From: Sphingomonas carotinifaciens
Lineage (GTDB): Bacteria > Pseudomonadota > Alphaproteobacteria > Sphingomonadales > Sphingomonadaceae
DNA: 64,000 bases
Reading direction: 5' to 3'
Assembly (NCBI RefSeq): GCF_009789535.1
Contig: NZ_WSUT01000005.1
Span: 3,289,609 to 3,353,608, forward strand
In this document: positions 24,167-33,712 of the stretch, in pieces
Layout: each line of letters starts with the position of its first letter
Numbering within the stretch: position 1 is the first letter of the stretch
The notes under the pieces: model-generated
What the model saw: the letters and a program-made list of their open reading frames with translations, nothing else
Told to the model about the DNA's origin: nothing
Database searches by the model: none
Program-made: the position numbers and the translations under genes

Positions 24167-26256
24167 CACTTGGTCTCCAGCAGTTCGCGCGCCACCTTGA
24201 CGACATTGTCCACGGTGAAGCCGTATTTGTCCTGCAGCTTGGATATGGGGGCGGAGGCCCCGAACGTCGACATGGTGATCGTGCGGCCCGCCAGGCCGAC
24301 ATAACGGTCCCATCCGATCGACCCGGCCTGCTCCACAGCCAGACGCGCGGTGACATGGCCCGGCAGCACCGATTCCTTGTAGGCGGCGTCCTGCATCTCG
24401 TAGCGATACCAGCTCGGCATCGACACGACCCGCGCCTTCACCCCGTCGGCGCACAGCTTTTCATACGCCTCGGTGACCAGCGCCAGTTCCGATCCGGTCG
24501 CGATCAGGATCACGTCGGGCGTGCCGTCGCAATCGGCGAGAACATAGCCGCCCTTCTCCACGTCCGACGCGGGCGCATATTTGCTCCGGTCCAGCGTCGG
24601 CAGCGGCTGGCGCGACAGCACCAGCACGGTGGGCCGGCTGCTGTTGGTCATCGCGCAGCGCCACGCCTCCGACACCTCGTTGGCGTCGCCCGGCCGGATC
24701 GTGTCCAGCCCCGGAATGGCACGCAGCGTGGCGAGATGCTCGATCGGCTGGTGCGTCGGCCCGTCCTCGCCCACACCGATCGAATCGTGCGTAAAGACGA
24801 AGATCGCGCCGATCTCCATGATCGCCGCCAGCCGGATCGGTGCGCGCATATAGTCGGCGAATACGAGGAAGGTCGCGCCGTAGGAGCGCAGGTGCGACAG
24901 CGCCATGCCATCCACGATCGCGCCCATGCCATGCTCGCGCACGCCGAAATGCATGTTGCGGTCGCCATAGGAGCCCGCCTGGAACGACCCGCCATCCTTG
25001 ATCAGCGTCTTGGTCGACGGCGCCAGATCCGCCGATCCCCCGACCAGCCACGGCACCTTGGCCGCGATCGCGTTCAGCGCCTTGCCACCGGACTCGCGGC
25101 TCGCCACGCCCTTGGCATCCGCCTCATAGACCGGCAGGTCGGCGTCCCAGCCCTCGGGCAGCTCGTCCTTGAGCATCGCATCGAGCTCGGCCGCCAGTTC
25201 CGGATGCGCTTGCCGATAGCGATCGACCATCGCCACCCATTCGTCGCGCAGCGGCTTGCTGCGCGCCTCGATCGCACCCTGGAACGACTCGCGCACGCCG
25301 TCCGGCACCAGGAACTGCGCATCCTCGGGCCAGCCATAGGCCTTTTTGGTCGCGCGGATCGCCTCGTCGCCCAGCGGCTCGCCATGCGCCTTCTCGCTGC
25401 CCGCCTTGGGGCTGCCATAGCCGATCACCGAGTGCACCACGATAAAGGTCGGCTTGTCCTGCGTGGCCTTGAACGTATCCAGCGCTTTGCACAGCGCGCC
25501 CACGTCGTTGGCGTCGTCCACGTGCAGCACGTTCCAGCCATAGGCCTCGAACCGCTTGCCCACATCCTCGTCAAAGGCGAGGTCGGTGCCGCCCTCGATC
25601 GAGATGTGGTTGCTGTCGTAGATCCAGCACAGGTTGGACAGCTTCAGGTGCCCGGCGGTCGATGCCGCCTCGGACGCGACGCCCTCCATCATGTCGCCGT
25701 CGCCGCATACCACGTACACGTCATGGTCGAAGACGGGGAAACCCTCGCGGTTGAAATGCGCCGCCAGCCAGCGCTCGGCGATCGCCATGCCCACCGAATT
25801 GCCGCAACCGGCGCCCAGCGGGCCGGTGGTCGTCTCGACCCCGGTGGTGTGGCGATATTCGGGATGGCCCGGCGTGCGCGACGAGAGCTGCCGGAACTGC
25901 TTGATGTCATCCAGGCTGATCGCCGGGTTGCCGGTCTTGTTGCCGTCCGCATCGATCTCCTCGATCCCCGCCAGATGCAGCAGGGCGTAGAGCAGCATCG
26001 ACGCATGCCCCACCGACAGCACGAAGCGGTCGCGGTTCGGCCAGTCGGCATGGGCCGGGTCGAAGCGAAGATAGCGCGACCAGAGCGTGTGCCCGACCGG
26101 TGCCAGCGCCATCGGCGTGCCGGGGTGGCCCGAATTGGCCTTTTGCACCGCATCCATCGACAGGGTGCGGATCGTATCGATCGTCAGGCGTTCGATCGAA
26201 CCGTCCTCGTGAAGGTGCGAGTCCGCGCTCGAAGCGGTGGTGGCTGCGTCAGTCAT
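24166..26256 (-). CDS. tkt: Transketolase
   Basis: 696-aa thiamin diphosphate enzyme that exchanges two-carbon units in the pentose phosphate pathway. The cofactor motif is CGDGDMMEGVASEA continuing to a downstream Asn (YDSNHIS); the substrate-binding His in KANSGHPGTPM and the pyrimidine-domain segments FRVREHG-like (FGVREHGMGAIVDGMAL) and DSIGVGEDGPTHQPIEH are all present. Between rpiA and tal on the minus strand; 73 bp separates it from rpiA. Confidence 0.97.
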   Translation of the reverse strand: MTDAATTASSADSHLHEDGSIERLTIDTIRTLSMDAVQKANSGHPGTPMALAPVGHTLWSRYLRFDPAHADWPNRDRFVLSVGHASMLLYALLHLAGIEEIDADGNKTGNPAISLDDIKQFRQLSSRTPGHPEYRHTTGVETTTGPLGAGCGNSVGMAIAERWLAAHFNREGFPVFDHDVYVVCGDGDMMEGVASEAASTAGHLKLSNLCWIYDSNHISIEGGTDLAFDEDVGKRFEAYGWNVLHVDDANDVGALCKALDTFKATQDKPTFIVVHSVIGYGSPKAGSEKAHGEPLGDEAIRATKKAYGWPEDAQFLVPDGVRESFQGAIEARSKPLRDEWVAMVDRYRQAHPELAAELDAMLKDELPEGWDADLPVYEADAKGVASRESGGKALNAIAAKVPWLVGGSADLAPSTKTLIKDGGSFQAGSYGDRNMHFGVREHGMGAIVDGMALSHLRSYGATFLVFADYMRAPIRLAAIMEIGAIFVFTHDSIGVGEDGPTHQPIEHLATLRAIPGLDTIRPGDANEVSEAWRCAMTNSSRPTVLVLSRQPLPTLDRSKYAPASDVEKGGYVLADCDGTPDVILIATGSELALVTEAYEKLCADGVKARVVSMPSWYRYEMQDAAYKESVLPGHVTARLAVEQAGSIGWDRYVGLAGRTITMSTFGASAPISKLQDKYGFTVDNVVKVARELLETK

Positions 26257-26329
26257 GAAAGTGGGGCCTCATTCTCGTCAGCGACCGAACGCCCGCGCAT
26301 CCGATCTGGTTGCCAAGACGTTTTCGGCC

Positions 26330-26998
26330 TTAACGGCCAAGTGCCCTCCGTTCCAGTCTCGTAACAACACCATCCTCGGCAATGATCGCCGCATCCACCT
26401 CGGACAGGAACAGGCCATGCCCCACCACGCCGGGGATTGATGCCACGGCGGCCGCCATCCGCTGCGGATCGGCATCGCGCCAGCCATGGCCGTCCAGGAT
26501 GACATTGCCGTTATCCGTCTCCACCCCCTCCCTTTTTTCCACCCGCTCAAACAACCCGGCGAGCGCGCGCGCCACGAAGCGCTCGGCAAAGGGCAGAACC
26601 TCCACCGGCAGTTTCGCCGCGCCCACCCGGTCCACGCGCTTGCTGCCATCGGCGATCACCACCATCCGGTCGGACGCGGCGGCCACCACCTTCTCGCGCA
26701 GCATCGCCCCGCCCGCGCCCTTGACCGCGACCAGCATCGAATCGATCTCGTCCGCTCCGTCTATGGTCAGGTCGACCCGGCTGATCCCGGCAAAATCGCG
26801 CACCACCAGCCCGCCCTCCCGCGCCGCCCGCGCGCTCGCCTCGGACGTGGCGACCACCTCGATCGCCGGCCGGCGATCGACCAGAAGGGCGATCAGGTGC
26901 GCCGCCGTGCTGCCGGTGCCCAGCCCCACCAGCATCCCGTCGCGCACCATCTCCACGGCGGCGGCGGCGGCGGCCCGCTTGTCGGTATCGGTCGTCAT
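26330..26998 (-). CDS. rpiA: Ribose-5-phosphate isomerase A
   Basis: 222-aa RpiA that interconverts ribose 5-phosphate and ribulose 5-phosphate. The signatures GLGTGSTAAHLI (phosphate binding), DGADEID (active-site Asp residues), KGAGGAMLREKVVA (catalytic Lys and Glu) are present in order. Start ATG 26998 yields a standard N-terminus; an open frame continuing to 27070 has no family match. It is the first gene of the rpiA-tkt-tal-gnd group and diverges from the efflux operon. Confidence 0.94.
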   Translation of the reverse strand: MTTDTDKRAAAAAAVEMVRDGMLVGLGTGSTAAHLIALLVDRRPAIEVVATSEASARAAREGGLVVRDFAGISRVDLTIDGADEIDSMLVAVKGAGGAMLREKVVAAASDRMVVIADGSKRVDRVGAAKLPVEVLPFAERFVARALAGLFERVEKREGVETDNGNVILDGHGWRDADPQRMAAAVASIPGVVGHGLFLSEVDAAIIAEDGVVTRLERRALGR

Positions 26999-27036
26999 GA
27001 TCCTGTTGATCCTTGGGTATTTCGGGAAAGCGGGCG

Positions 27037-27054
27037 TTGCGACAAATTGCGACA
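27037..27054. promoter_or_regulatory. Direct repeat TTGCGACA x2, one helical turn apart
   Basis: TTGCGACA occurs at 27037-27044 and 27047-27054, centre spacing 10 bp, in the 189-bp divergent region between rpiA and the efflux operon. Direct repeats at this spacing suit a protein bound on one DNA face. No regulator gene is adjacent. Which of the two units it would control is not clear. Confidence 0.4.
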
Positions 27055-27187
27055 CATATAACGCGTCCACCGGCTTGCATTTCCGTCCCGCTCGCCGCCA
27101 TTAGGTCAGATCGCACAACCCATTTCCCGCGCCGCGCCGTCGGCCGTGCAGAAACGGCTGCGCGATACGAGACACAGGTAGAACGAC

Positions 27188-28411
27188 TTGAACACAGCAT
27201 CGATTCGCGGGCGCCGGCTGCCGGCCGGTGTCGCCCTCCTCACTCTCGCCCTGCTGCTTGCCGCATGTGGCGGCGGCGGTGAGCAAAAGGCGGCGGGCAA
27301 GGGTCCGGGTCAGCGCACGCCCACGGTCGGCTTTGTCACGCTCCAGCCCACCGATGCCCCGATGGTGGTCGAACTCGCCGCGCGGACCTTTGCGTTCGAA
27401 AGCTCGGACGTGCGCCCGCAGGTCTCCGGCGTGATCCGCCGCCGCTTCTTCACCGAGGGCGCGCTCGTCCAGCGCGGCCAGCCGCTCTACGAGATCGACC
27501 CGCGCGTCTATAGCGCCGCCGTCAACGAGGCCGCCGCCAACCTCCAGAGCGCCCGCGCGAATGCGGAGGCGACGCGCATCCAGGCCGAACGCTTCCGCCC
27601 GCTCGCCGAGATCGAGGCGGTGTCGAAGCAGGATTACACCAACGCGCTCGCCGCCAGCCGCCAGGCGCAGGCCAGCGTCGCCCAGACCCAGGCCGCGCTG
27701 CAGACCGCGCGCGTCAACCTGCAATTCACCACCGTGCCCGCGCCGATCACCGGCCGCATCGGCCGTTCGCTGTTCACCGTCGGCGCGCTGGTCACCGCCA
27801 ACCAGGCCGATCCGCTGGCGCAGATCCAGCGGCTCGATCCGATGTTCGTCGACATCCAGCAATCCGCCGCCGACCTGCTCGGCTTGCGCCGCAGCCTGAC
27901 GCGCGACGGCATCGTTCCCGCCTCCGCGCAGGTTCATCTGAAGCTGGAGGACGGCAGCGAATACGGCCCCGCCGGCACCGTGCAGTTCGCCGAATATGTG
28001 GTGGATCAGCAGACCGGCACCGTCACGCTGCGCGCCCGCTTCCCCAATCCGCAAGGGTTGCTGCTTCCCGGCATGTTCGTCCGCGCCCGCTTCGCGCAGG
28101 CGATCAACCGCCGGGCCTATCTCGTCCCGCAACAGGCCGTGTCGCGCGATCCCAAGGGGAATGCGACCGTGTTCGTCGTCGGCCCGGACAACAAGGCCGC
28201 GCAAAAGACCATTCGTGCCGATCGTACCCAGGGCGACGCCTGGGTCGTCACCGGCGGCCTCGACGGCAACGAGCGGATCATCACGCAAGGGCTGAACAAC
28301 CTGCGCGCCGGCCAGACGGTAAAGCCCGTCGCGGCTGCGTCGCCGCAGCGCGTCGCCCCGCCATCGCCCGAACAGATGAAGCAGATGCAGTCCAAGCAGA
28401 AGGCGGGCTGA
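27188..28411 (+). CDS. RND efflux periplasmic adaptor (membrane fusion protein)
   Basis: 407-aa HlyD/AcrA-type adaptor that links the inner-membrane pump to the outer-membrane channel. A lipoprotein signal ends at LLAAC (lipidated Cys27). The order is beta-barrel/lipoyl half (VRPQVSGVIRRRFFTEGALVQRGQPLYEID), alpha-helical hairpin (about 105-165), second lipoyl half (APITGRIGRS), and the C-terminal barrel and membrane-proximal domains. The start is TTG at 27188, with AGG just upstream; no ATG gives the signal peptide. First gene of a three-gene operon; 7 bp before the pump gene. Confidence 0.93.
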   Translation: MNTASIRGRRLPAGVALLTLALLLAACGGGGEQKAAGKGPGQRTPTVGFVTLQPTDAPMVVELAARTFAFESSDVRPQVSGVIRRRFFTEGALVQRGQPLYEIDPRVYSAAVNEAAANLQSARANAEATRIQAERFRPLAEIEAVSKQDYTNALAASRQAQASVAQTQAALQTARVNLQFTTVPAPITGRIGRSLFTVGALVTANQADPLAQIQRLDPMFVDIQQSAADLLGLRRSLTRDGIVPASAQVHLKLEDGSEYGPAGTVQFAEYVVDQQTGTVTLRARFPNPQGLLLPGMFVRARFAQAINRRAYLVPQQAVSRDPKGNATVFVVGPDNKAAQKTIRADRTQGDAWVVTGGLDGNERIITQGLNNLRAGQTVKPVAAASPQRVAPPSPEQMKQMQSKQKAG

Positions 28412-28418
28412 CCCGGCC

Positions 28419-31400
28419 ATGATCAGCCGCATCTTCATCGATCGCCCGATCTTCGCCTGGGTTCTCGCCATCCTCGTCATGCTGGGTGGCATCGGCGGCA
28501 TCATGGGCCTGCCGATCGCGCAATATCCCGACGTCGCCCCGCCACAGGTGTCGATCCGCGCCAACTTCCCCGGCGCCTCGGCGCAGACGTTGCAGAACTC
28601 GGTCACCCAGGTGCTGGAACAGCAGCTTACCGGCATCGACGGGCTGCTCTATTTCTCGTCCTCCTCGTCCAGCCGCGGCCAGGTGACGATCACCGCCACC
28701 TTCGAAAAGGGTACCGACCCCGATATCGCGCAGGTCCAGGTGCAGAATCAGGTGCAGCAGGCGGTCGCCCGTCTGCCGCAACAGGTGCAGCAACAGGGCC
28801 TGACCGTCCGCAAGTCCAACCCGGACTTCCTGCTCATCGCCGGCGTCTATGACGAAACCGACAAGATGACGAACCAGGACGTGTCGGACTATCTGGTGTC
28901 CAATCTTCAGGATCCGCTCGGCCGCGTCCAGGGCGTCGGCGACACCAACGTGTTCGGTTCGCAATATGCGATGCGCATCTGGCTGAACCCCGAACGGCTC
29001 AACAGCTACCAGTTGATCCCGTCCGACATCACCACCGCCATTCAGAACCAGAATGCCGAGGTCGCGGCCGGCGAGGTCGGCGGCCTGCCCTCGCCCACCA
29101 CCCAGATGCTGAACGCGACCGTGACCGCCCAGTCGCGCCTCCAGACCCCCGAACAGTTCCGCAACATCATCGTGAAGACGCTGGTCAGCGGCGCCACCGT
29201 GCGCCTGTCGGACGTCGCCCGGATCGAGCTGGGCGCGGAAAGCTATGCCGCGGTCAGCCGGATCAACCGCCATCCGGGCGCCGGCATCGCGGTGCTGATG
29301 GCGCCGGGCGCCGACGCGCTGAAGACCGCGGAAGCCGTGAAGGCGGAGATCGCCCGCGTCGCCAAGGGGTTCCCGCCCGGCCTGAAAATCGCCTACGCCA
29401 ACGACACCACCGACTTCATCAAGCTTTCGATCGACGAGGTGGTGAAGACCTTGTTCGAGGCGATCATCCTCGTCGTCATCGTCATGTTCGTCTTTCTGCA
29501 AAGCTGGCGCGCGACGCTCATCCCGACGATCGCGGTGCCCGTCGTGCTGCTCGGCACCTTTGGCGTCTTCTATCTGGCCGGCTTCTCGATCAACACGCTG
29601 ACCCTGTTCGGCCTCGTCCTCGCCATCGGCCTGCTCGTCGACGACGCGATCGTCGTGGTCGAGAATGTCGAGCGTCTGATGGAGGAGGACCCCGAACTGT
29701 CCCCGCGCGACGCGACGATCAAGTCGATGGACGAGATCACCGTCGCCCTGATCGCCATCGCCCTCGTCCTGTCGGCGGTGTTCCTGCCGATGGCGTTCTT
29801 CGGCGGCTCGACCGGCGTCATCTACCGGCAATTCTCAGTCACCGTCGTCGCCGCGATGATCCTGTCGGTTCTGGTCGCCCTTATCCTTTCGCCCGCACTC
29901 ACCGCCACCCTGCTCAAGCGCAAGAAGCAGGAGGGCGAGGAAGCCGAATGGCTGGAGCGCAAGTTCCCGCGCGTCGCCCACGGGTTCGAGCGGGCCAAGA
30001 CCTGGTTCAACACCAATTTCGACAAGGGCGTCGACAAATATACCGGCGCCGTCCGCTATGTGGTCGACCGCAAATGGCTGTTCCTGCTGATCTATGCCGG
30101 CACGCTGGCCTTGCTTGCGGTGCTGTTCCTGCGCCTGCCCACCGGCTTCCTGCCGACCGAGGATCAGGGCTCCGCGATCGTCCAGTTCCGCCTGCCTGCC
30201 GGCGCGACGCAGGGGCGCACGCTCCAGATCCAGCGTCAGGTGGAGCAGTATTTCGCCCAGCATGAGGGCAAGAACGTCCGCGTGCTCTTCACCGTCGCCG
30301 GCGGCGGCGGTGGCGGCACCAGCGGCCAGAATACCGGCCAGGGCTTCATCAACTTCGTCGACTGGAGCCAGCGCAAGGGCAAGGAGAACAGCGCGGATGC
30401 GGTCGTCGGCCGTGCCTCGGCGGCCTTTAGCGGGCTTCGCGATGCGCAGGTCTTTGCACTGGTGCCGCCCGCTGTCCGCGGCCTTGGTCAGTCGGACGGC
30501 TTCACCATGCAGCTGCAGAACAGCTCGGGCATGAGCCAGGAGAAGTTCGCCGAGGCGCGCGACAAGCTGCTCGCCGCCGCCAATGCCGATCCCGATCTCG
30601 CCTCGGTGCGTCTGACCGAACTGCCCGACATCGCCACGCTGCGCGTCGATATCGACCAGCAGAAGCTGGCGGCGCTGGGGCTGACCCAGGCCAGCGTCAA
30701 TTCCACCCTGTCGACCGCCTGGGGCGGCCAATATGTGAACGACTTCATCGACCGCGGCCGCGTCAAGCGCGTGTTCGTGCAGGGCGATGCGCCGTTCCGG
30801 TCGCAGCCCGACGATCTGAAGCAGTGGTTCGTCCGCGGCTCGGCGGGGCAGATGGCGCCCTTCTCCTCCTTCTCGACGATCGCCTGGGGCCAGGCGCCGA
30901 CCACGCTGTCGCGCTTCAACGGCATCCCGTCCTTCGAATTTCAGGGTTCGGCGGCGCCGGGCAAAAGCTCGGGCGACGCGATGGAGCGGATCGCGGAGCT
31001 TGCCGCGCAGATTCCGGGCACGTCGGTCGCCTGGGCGGGCCTTTCGTACCAGGAACGCCTGTCGGCGGGTCAGGCGCCGATCCTGTACGGCCTGTCGATT
31101 CTCGTGGTTTTCCTGTGCCTTGCCGCGCTTTACGAAAGCTGGTCGATCCCCATCGCCGTCCTCCTCATCATCCCCCTAGGCCTGATCGGCGCCATCGCCT
31201 TCGTCACGCTGCGCGGTCTGACCAACGACGTGTATCTCCAGATCGGCCTGCTCACCACGATGGGTCTGGCGGCCAAGAACGCGATCCTGATGATCGAATT
31301 TGCCGAACAGGCGGAAAAACAGGGCAAGCGCGTGATCGATGCGGCGCTGGAGGCAGCGCGCATCCGTCTGCGGCCCATCCTGATGACCAGCTTCGCCTTC

Positions 31401-31622
31401 ATCTTCGGCGTGCTGCCGCTGGCGATCTCGACGGGTGCGGGCGCGAACAGCCGCATCGCGATCGGCACCGCGGTGATCGGCGGCATGCTGACCGCCACCG
31501 TGCTGGCGATCTTCTACATTCCGCTGTTCTTCGTGCTGGTCCGGCGCGGGGTGCGCGATGGTCTGGCCAAGGTTCGCGGCCGCCCGACCGGCCACCGCGG
31601 CAACGAGGCGGAGCAGGCCTGA
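28419..31622 (+). CDS. RND multidrug efflux pump, HAE-1 (AcrB/MexB) type
   Basis: 1067-aa proton-driven trimeric transporter of the inner membrane. It begins MISRIFIDRPIFAWVLAI, the standard HAE-1 N-terminus; transmembrane helix 4 contains the proton-relay pair Asp408-Asp409 (GLLVDDAIVVVENVERL), and helix 10 the partner Lys in LAAKNAILMIEFA. Two large periplasmic loops follow helices 1 and 7. A Gly-rich loop (GGGGGTSGQ) lies in the second porter domain. The product probably exports hydrophobic drugs or solvents; the natural substrate is unknown. No TetR-type repressor is next to the operon. Its stop overlaps the next start by one base. Confidence 0.96.
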   Translation: MISRIFIDRPIFAWVLAILVMLGGIGGIMGLPIAQYPDVAPPQVSIRANFPGASAQTLQNSVTQVLEQQLTGIDGLLYFSSSSSSRGQVTITATFEKGTDPDIAQVQVQNQVQQAVARLPQQVQQQGLTVRKSNPDFLLIAGVYDETDKMTNQDVSDYLVSNLQDPLGRVQGVGDTNVFGSQYAMRIWLNPERLNSYQLIPSDITTAIQNQNAEVAAGEVGGLPSPTTQMLNATVTAQSRLQTPEQFRNIIVKTLVSGATVRLSDVARIELGAESYAAVSRINRHPGAGIAVLMAPGADALKTAEAVKAEIARVAKGFPPGLKIAYANDTTDFIKLSIDEVVKTLFEAIILVVIVMFVFLQSWRATLIPTIAVPVVLLGTFGVFYLAGFSINTLTLFGLVLAIGLLVDDAIVVVENVERLMEEDPELSPRDATIKSMDEITVALIAIALVLSAVFLPMAFFGGSTGVIYRQFSVTVVAAMILSVLVALILSPALTATLLKRKKQEGEEAEWLERKFPRVAHGFERAKTWFNTNFDKGVDKYTGAVRYVVDRKWLFLLIYAGTLALLAVLFLRLPTGFLPTEDQGSAIVQFRLPAGATQGRTLQIQRQVEQYFAQHEGKNVRVLFTVAGGGGGGTSGQNTGQGFINFVDWSQRKGKENSADAVVGRASAAFSGLRDAQVFALVPPAVRGLGQSDGFTMQLQNSSGMSQEKFAEARDKLLAAANADPDLASVRLTELPDIATLRVDIDQQKLAALGLTQASVNSTLSTAWGGQYVNDFIDRGRVKRVFVQGDAPFRSQPDDLKQWFVRGSAGQMAPFSSFSTIAWGQAPTTLSRFNGIPSFEFQGSAAPGKSSGDAMERIAELAAQIPGTSVAWAGLSYQERLSAGQAPILYGLSILVVFLCLAALYESWSIPIAVLLIIPLGLIGAIAFVTLRGLTNDVYLQIGLLTTMGLAAKNAILMIEFAEQAEKQGKRVIDAALEAARIRLRPILMTSFAFIFGVLPLAISTGAGANSRIAIGTAVIGGMLTATVLAIFYIPLFFVLVRRGVRDGLAKVRGRPTGHRGNEAEQA

Positions 31623-33217
31623 TGACGAAAACGCTCTCCCTTCTCCTCGCGTCCGGCGCGCTGGCGGGCTGTTCGATGACGCCGAACTATGTGCGCCCGG
31701 AACTGCCCGTCCCGATGTCGTGGCCGGTGGGCGATGCCTATCTCCGCCAGTCGGAGGCGACGCTGCCTGCCGTCACCTACCGCGACATCTTCCGCGACAC
31801 CCGTCTGCAACAGCTCATCGCCCAGGCGCTCGCCACCAACCGCGACCTGCGTGTTGCCGCCGCCAACATCACCGCCGCCCGCGCCCAATACCGCATCCAG
31901 CGCGCCGACCTCCTCCCCCAGCTCGACGCCAGCGGCCGCTACACCTACTCCGGCGGGGGCCGTGGCGCTCGCAGCACCGCCACGAGCGGCGGCGGCACAG
32001 GCGCGGGAACGGGTACGGGCACAGGAACCGGTACCGGTACGGGGACAGGATCCGGCACCGGTGCCGGTACGGGAGCCACCCCGGGCACCGGCGGCGGTAC
32101 GGGGACGGGCGGCACCGTCGTCACCAGTTCTTCGGGTGGCAGCGCCTTCTCGGTTGATCTGGGCGCGACCGCGTTCGAGCTGGACCTGTTCGGCCGCATC
32201 CGGGCGCTGACCGGTGCGGCGCTGGACCGTTATTTCGCGACGGAGGCGGCGGCGCGCGCGACACGGCTGTCGCTGGTCGGGGAAATCGGGGACGCGTGGC
32301 TGACCTACGGGGCGGATCGCAGCCTGCTCAAGATCGCCGAGGACACCGCCCGCGTCGCCGAACAGAGCGTACGCCTGACCCAGGCACGGCTGTCCGGCGG
32401 GATCGCACCGCGCACCGATCTGCGTCAGGCCGAGCAGATACTGGAAACCGCGCGCGCCGATCTGGCGCAGCAACGCACGCTGGTCGCGCAGGACATCAAC
32501 GCGCTGCAACTGCTGGTCGGCGCCCCTGTCGACCCGACCTTGCTGCCGGCCTCGATCGAAGAGGCGGCACCGGCGATCGTCGCGCTGCCGGCCGGACTGG
32601 ATTCGGGCATCCTCCTGCGCCGCCCCGATGTGGTGCAGGCCGAATATGAACTGCGTGCGGTGAACGGCGAGGTCGGTGCCGCCCGCGCCGCCCTGTTCCC
32701 CCGCATCTCGCTCACCGGTCTCGTCGGCTTTGCCAGCACCGCGCTCGGCTCCCTCTTTTCGGGCGGCAGCTTCAACTATTCGGTCGCCCCCTCGGTCAGC
32801 TATCCGATCTTCCGCGCCGGCGCCGGCGTGGCCGGCGTCCGCTATTCCGAGGCGCAGCGCGATGCGGCACTCGCCAATTACGAGCGCGCCATCCAGATCG
32901 CATTCCGCGAAACGAGCGACGCGCTCGCACGGCAGGGAACGATCGCGGAGCAGCTATCCGCAAACGAGCGCTTCCTGGCGGCCGCGGCCGACACGCTACG
33001 GCTGGCGGATGCCAGCTATCGCGGCGGCATCACGCCGTTCCTCAACACACTGGATGCCCAGCGCTCCTTCTATGCCGCGCAACAGACGGTCATCACGACG
33101 CAGCTGGTCGCGGCGTCGAACCGGGTTACGCTGTACCGAGTGCTGGGCGGGGACTCGCTGCTTGAGGCGACCCGCGACGGCCCGGTGGAGGTGGCCCCCG
33201 ACGGAACACGTCCATAG
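31622..33217 (+). CDS. Outer-membrane efflux channel, NodT/OprM family, with a Gly-Thr repeat loop
   Basis: 531-aa TolC-like channel protein, completing the tripartite pump. A lipoprotein signal ends at ALAGC (Cys17). It has the two repeated OEP domains, with the usual helices (IAQALATNRDLRVAAANITAARAQY; LTQARLSGGIAPRTDLRQAEQ) and LLRRPDVVQAEYELRAVNGEVG. Between the first two predicted beta strands (GRYTYSG and FSVDLGATAFELDLFG) is an unusual insert at about residues 123-166 made mostly of Gly-Thr dipeptides, encoded by GGNACN repeats at 31988-32119. By comparison with TolC/OprM this is the first extracellular loop. ATG 31622 overlaps the pump stop (TGATG). Confidence 0.93.
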   Translation: MTKTLSLLLASGALAGCSMTPNYVRPELPVPMSWPVGDAYLRQSEATLPAVTYRDIFRDTRLQQLIAQALATNRDLRVAAANITAARAQYRIQRADLLPQLDASGRYTYSGGGRGARSTATSGGGTGAGTGTGTGTGTGTGTGSGTGAGTGATPGTGGGTGTGGTVVTSSSGGSAFSVDLGATAFELDLFGRIRALTGAALDRYFATEAAARATRLSLVGEIGDAWLTYGADRSLLKIAEDTARVAEQSVRLTQARLSGGIAPRTDLRQAEQILETARADLAQQRTLVAQDINALQLLVGAPVDPTLLPASIEEAAPAIVALPAGLDSGILLRRPDVVQAEYELRAVNGEVGAARAALFPRISLTGLVGFASTALGSLFSGGSFNYSVAPSVSYPIFRAGAGVAGVRYSEAQRDAALANYERAIQIAFRETSDALARQGTIAEQLSANERFLAAAADTLRLADASYRGGITPFLNTLDAQRSFYAAQQTVITTQLVAASNRVTLYRVLGGDSLLEATRDGPVEVAPDGTRP

Positions 33218-33245
33218 CCGGACCGGAAAGTTTATCCCGGTCCGG
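33218..33245. terminator. Perfect hairpin after the efflux operon
   Basis: CCGGACCGG (33218-33226) and CCGGTCCGG (33237-33245) form a perfect 9-bp stem around a 10-nt A/T-rich loop, directly after the TAG of the channel gene and before the convergent phasin gene. No T tract follows on either side, so it is terminator-like rather than a canonical intrinsic terminator. Confidence 0.6.
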
Positions 33246-33274
33246 CGACATTCCCGTCGGCAGGCCGTCTGAGC

Positions 33275-33649
33275 TCAGCCCTGACCGCGGGCCGAGCCTA
33301 CTGCATCGCGGCCGAACTGCATGATCAGCTCACCGATCTCGCGCGCCTGCGCCATCGAGCGATTGCCCTGATCGCGCATGAACTCGCTCTGGATACGCAT
33401 CACGTCGCTGATATCCTTGGCGCCAGCGGCGGCGCGCATGGCGGCGAACGCTTCGCGCGTATTCGACTCGGCCTGGTCGAGCATCTTCAGACCGATGGTG
33501 GAGCCGCCCTCGGCCATCTTCTGGCCCGATGCCTTCATCGCATCGCCCGCGCCCTTCATCTGGTCCGAAAAGTTGCGCATGCCCGATGCCATGTCGCCAC
33601 CGATCGCGCCGGCGCCGCCGGTGTTTCCCGCTTCGTTCGTGTCAGCCAT
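33275..33649 (-). CDS. Phasin-family protein
   Basis: 124-aa predicted amphipathic helical protein. The region IGLKMLDQAESNTREAFAAMRAAAGAKDISDVMRIQSEFMRDQGNRS matches the phasin pattern (residues about 50-97; shown in pieces: LDQAESNTREAF, DVMRIQSEFMRDQ). Phasins coat polyhydroxyalkanoate granules or act as granule-associated chaperones. The N-terminal 30 residues are Gly/Ala-rich and disordered. GAGGAG lies just before ATG 33649, which favours this start over ATG 33682. It lies downstream of the six-gene small-protein cluster but with a 63-bp gap, so it may have its own promoter. Confidence 0.82.
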   Translation of the reverse strand: MADTNEAGNTGGAGAIGGDMASGMRNFSDQMKGAGDAMKASGQKMAEGGSTIGLKMLDQAESNTREAFAAMRAAAGAKDISDVMRIQSEFMRDQGNRSMAQAREIGELIMQFGRDAVGSARGQG

Positions 33650-33712
33650 AATCTGCTCCTCTCCCGTATTATCCTGCATCAACCCGCAGCGACGCTACGG
33701 GTTGCGCGGCGT

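Noticed and set aside
26257..26329. Possible small gene between rpiA and tkt
   Set aside because: Only 73 bp with no ribosome site or open frame of its own.
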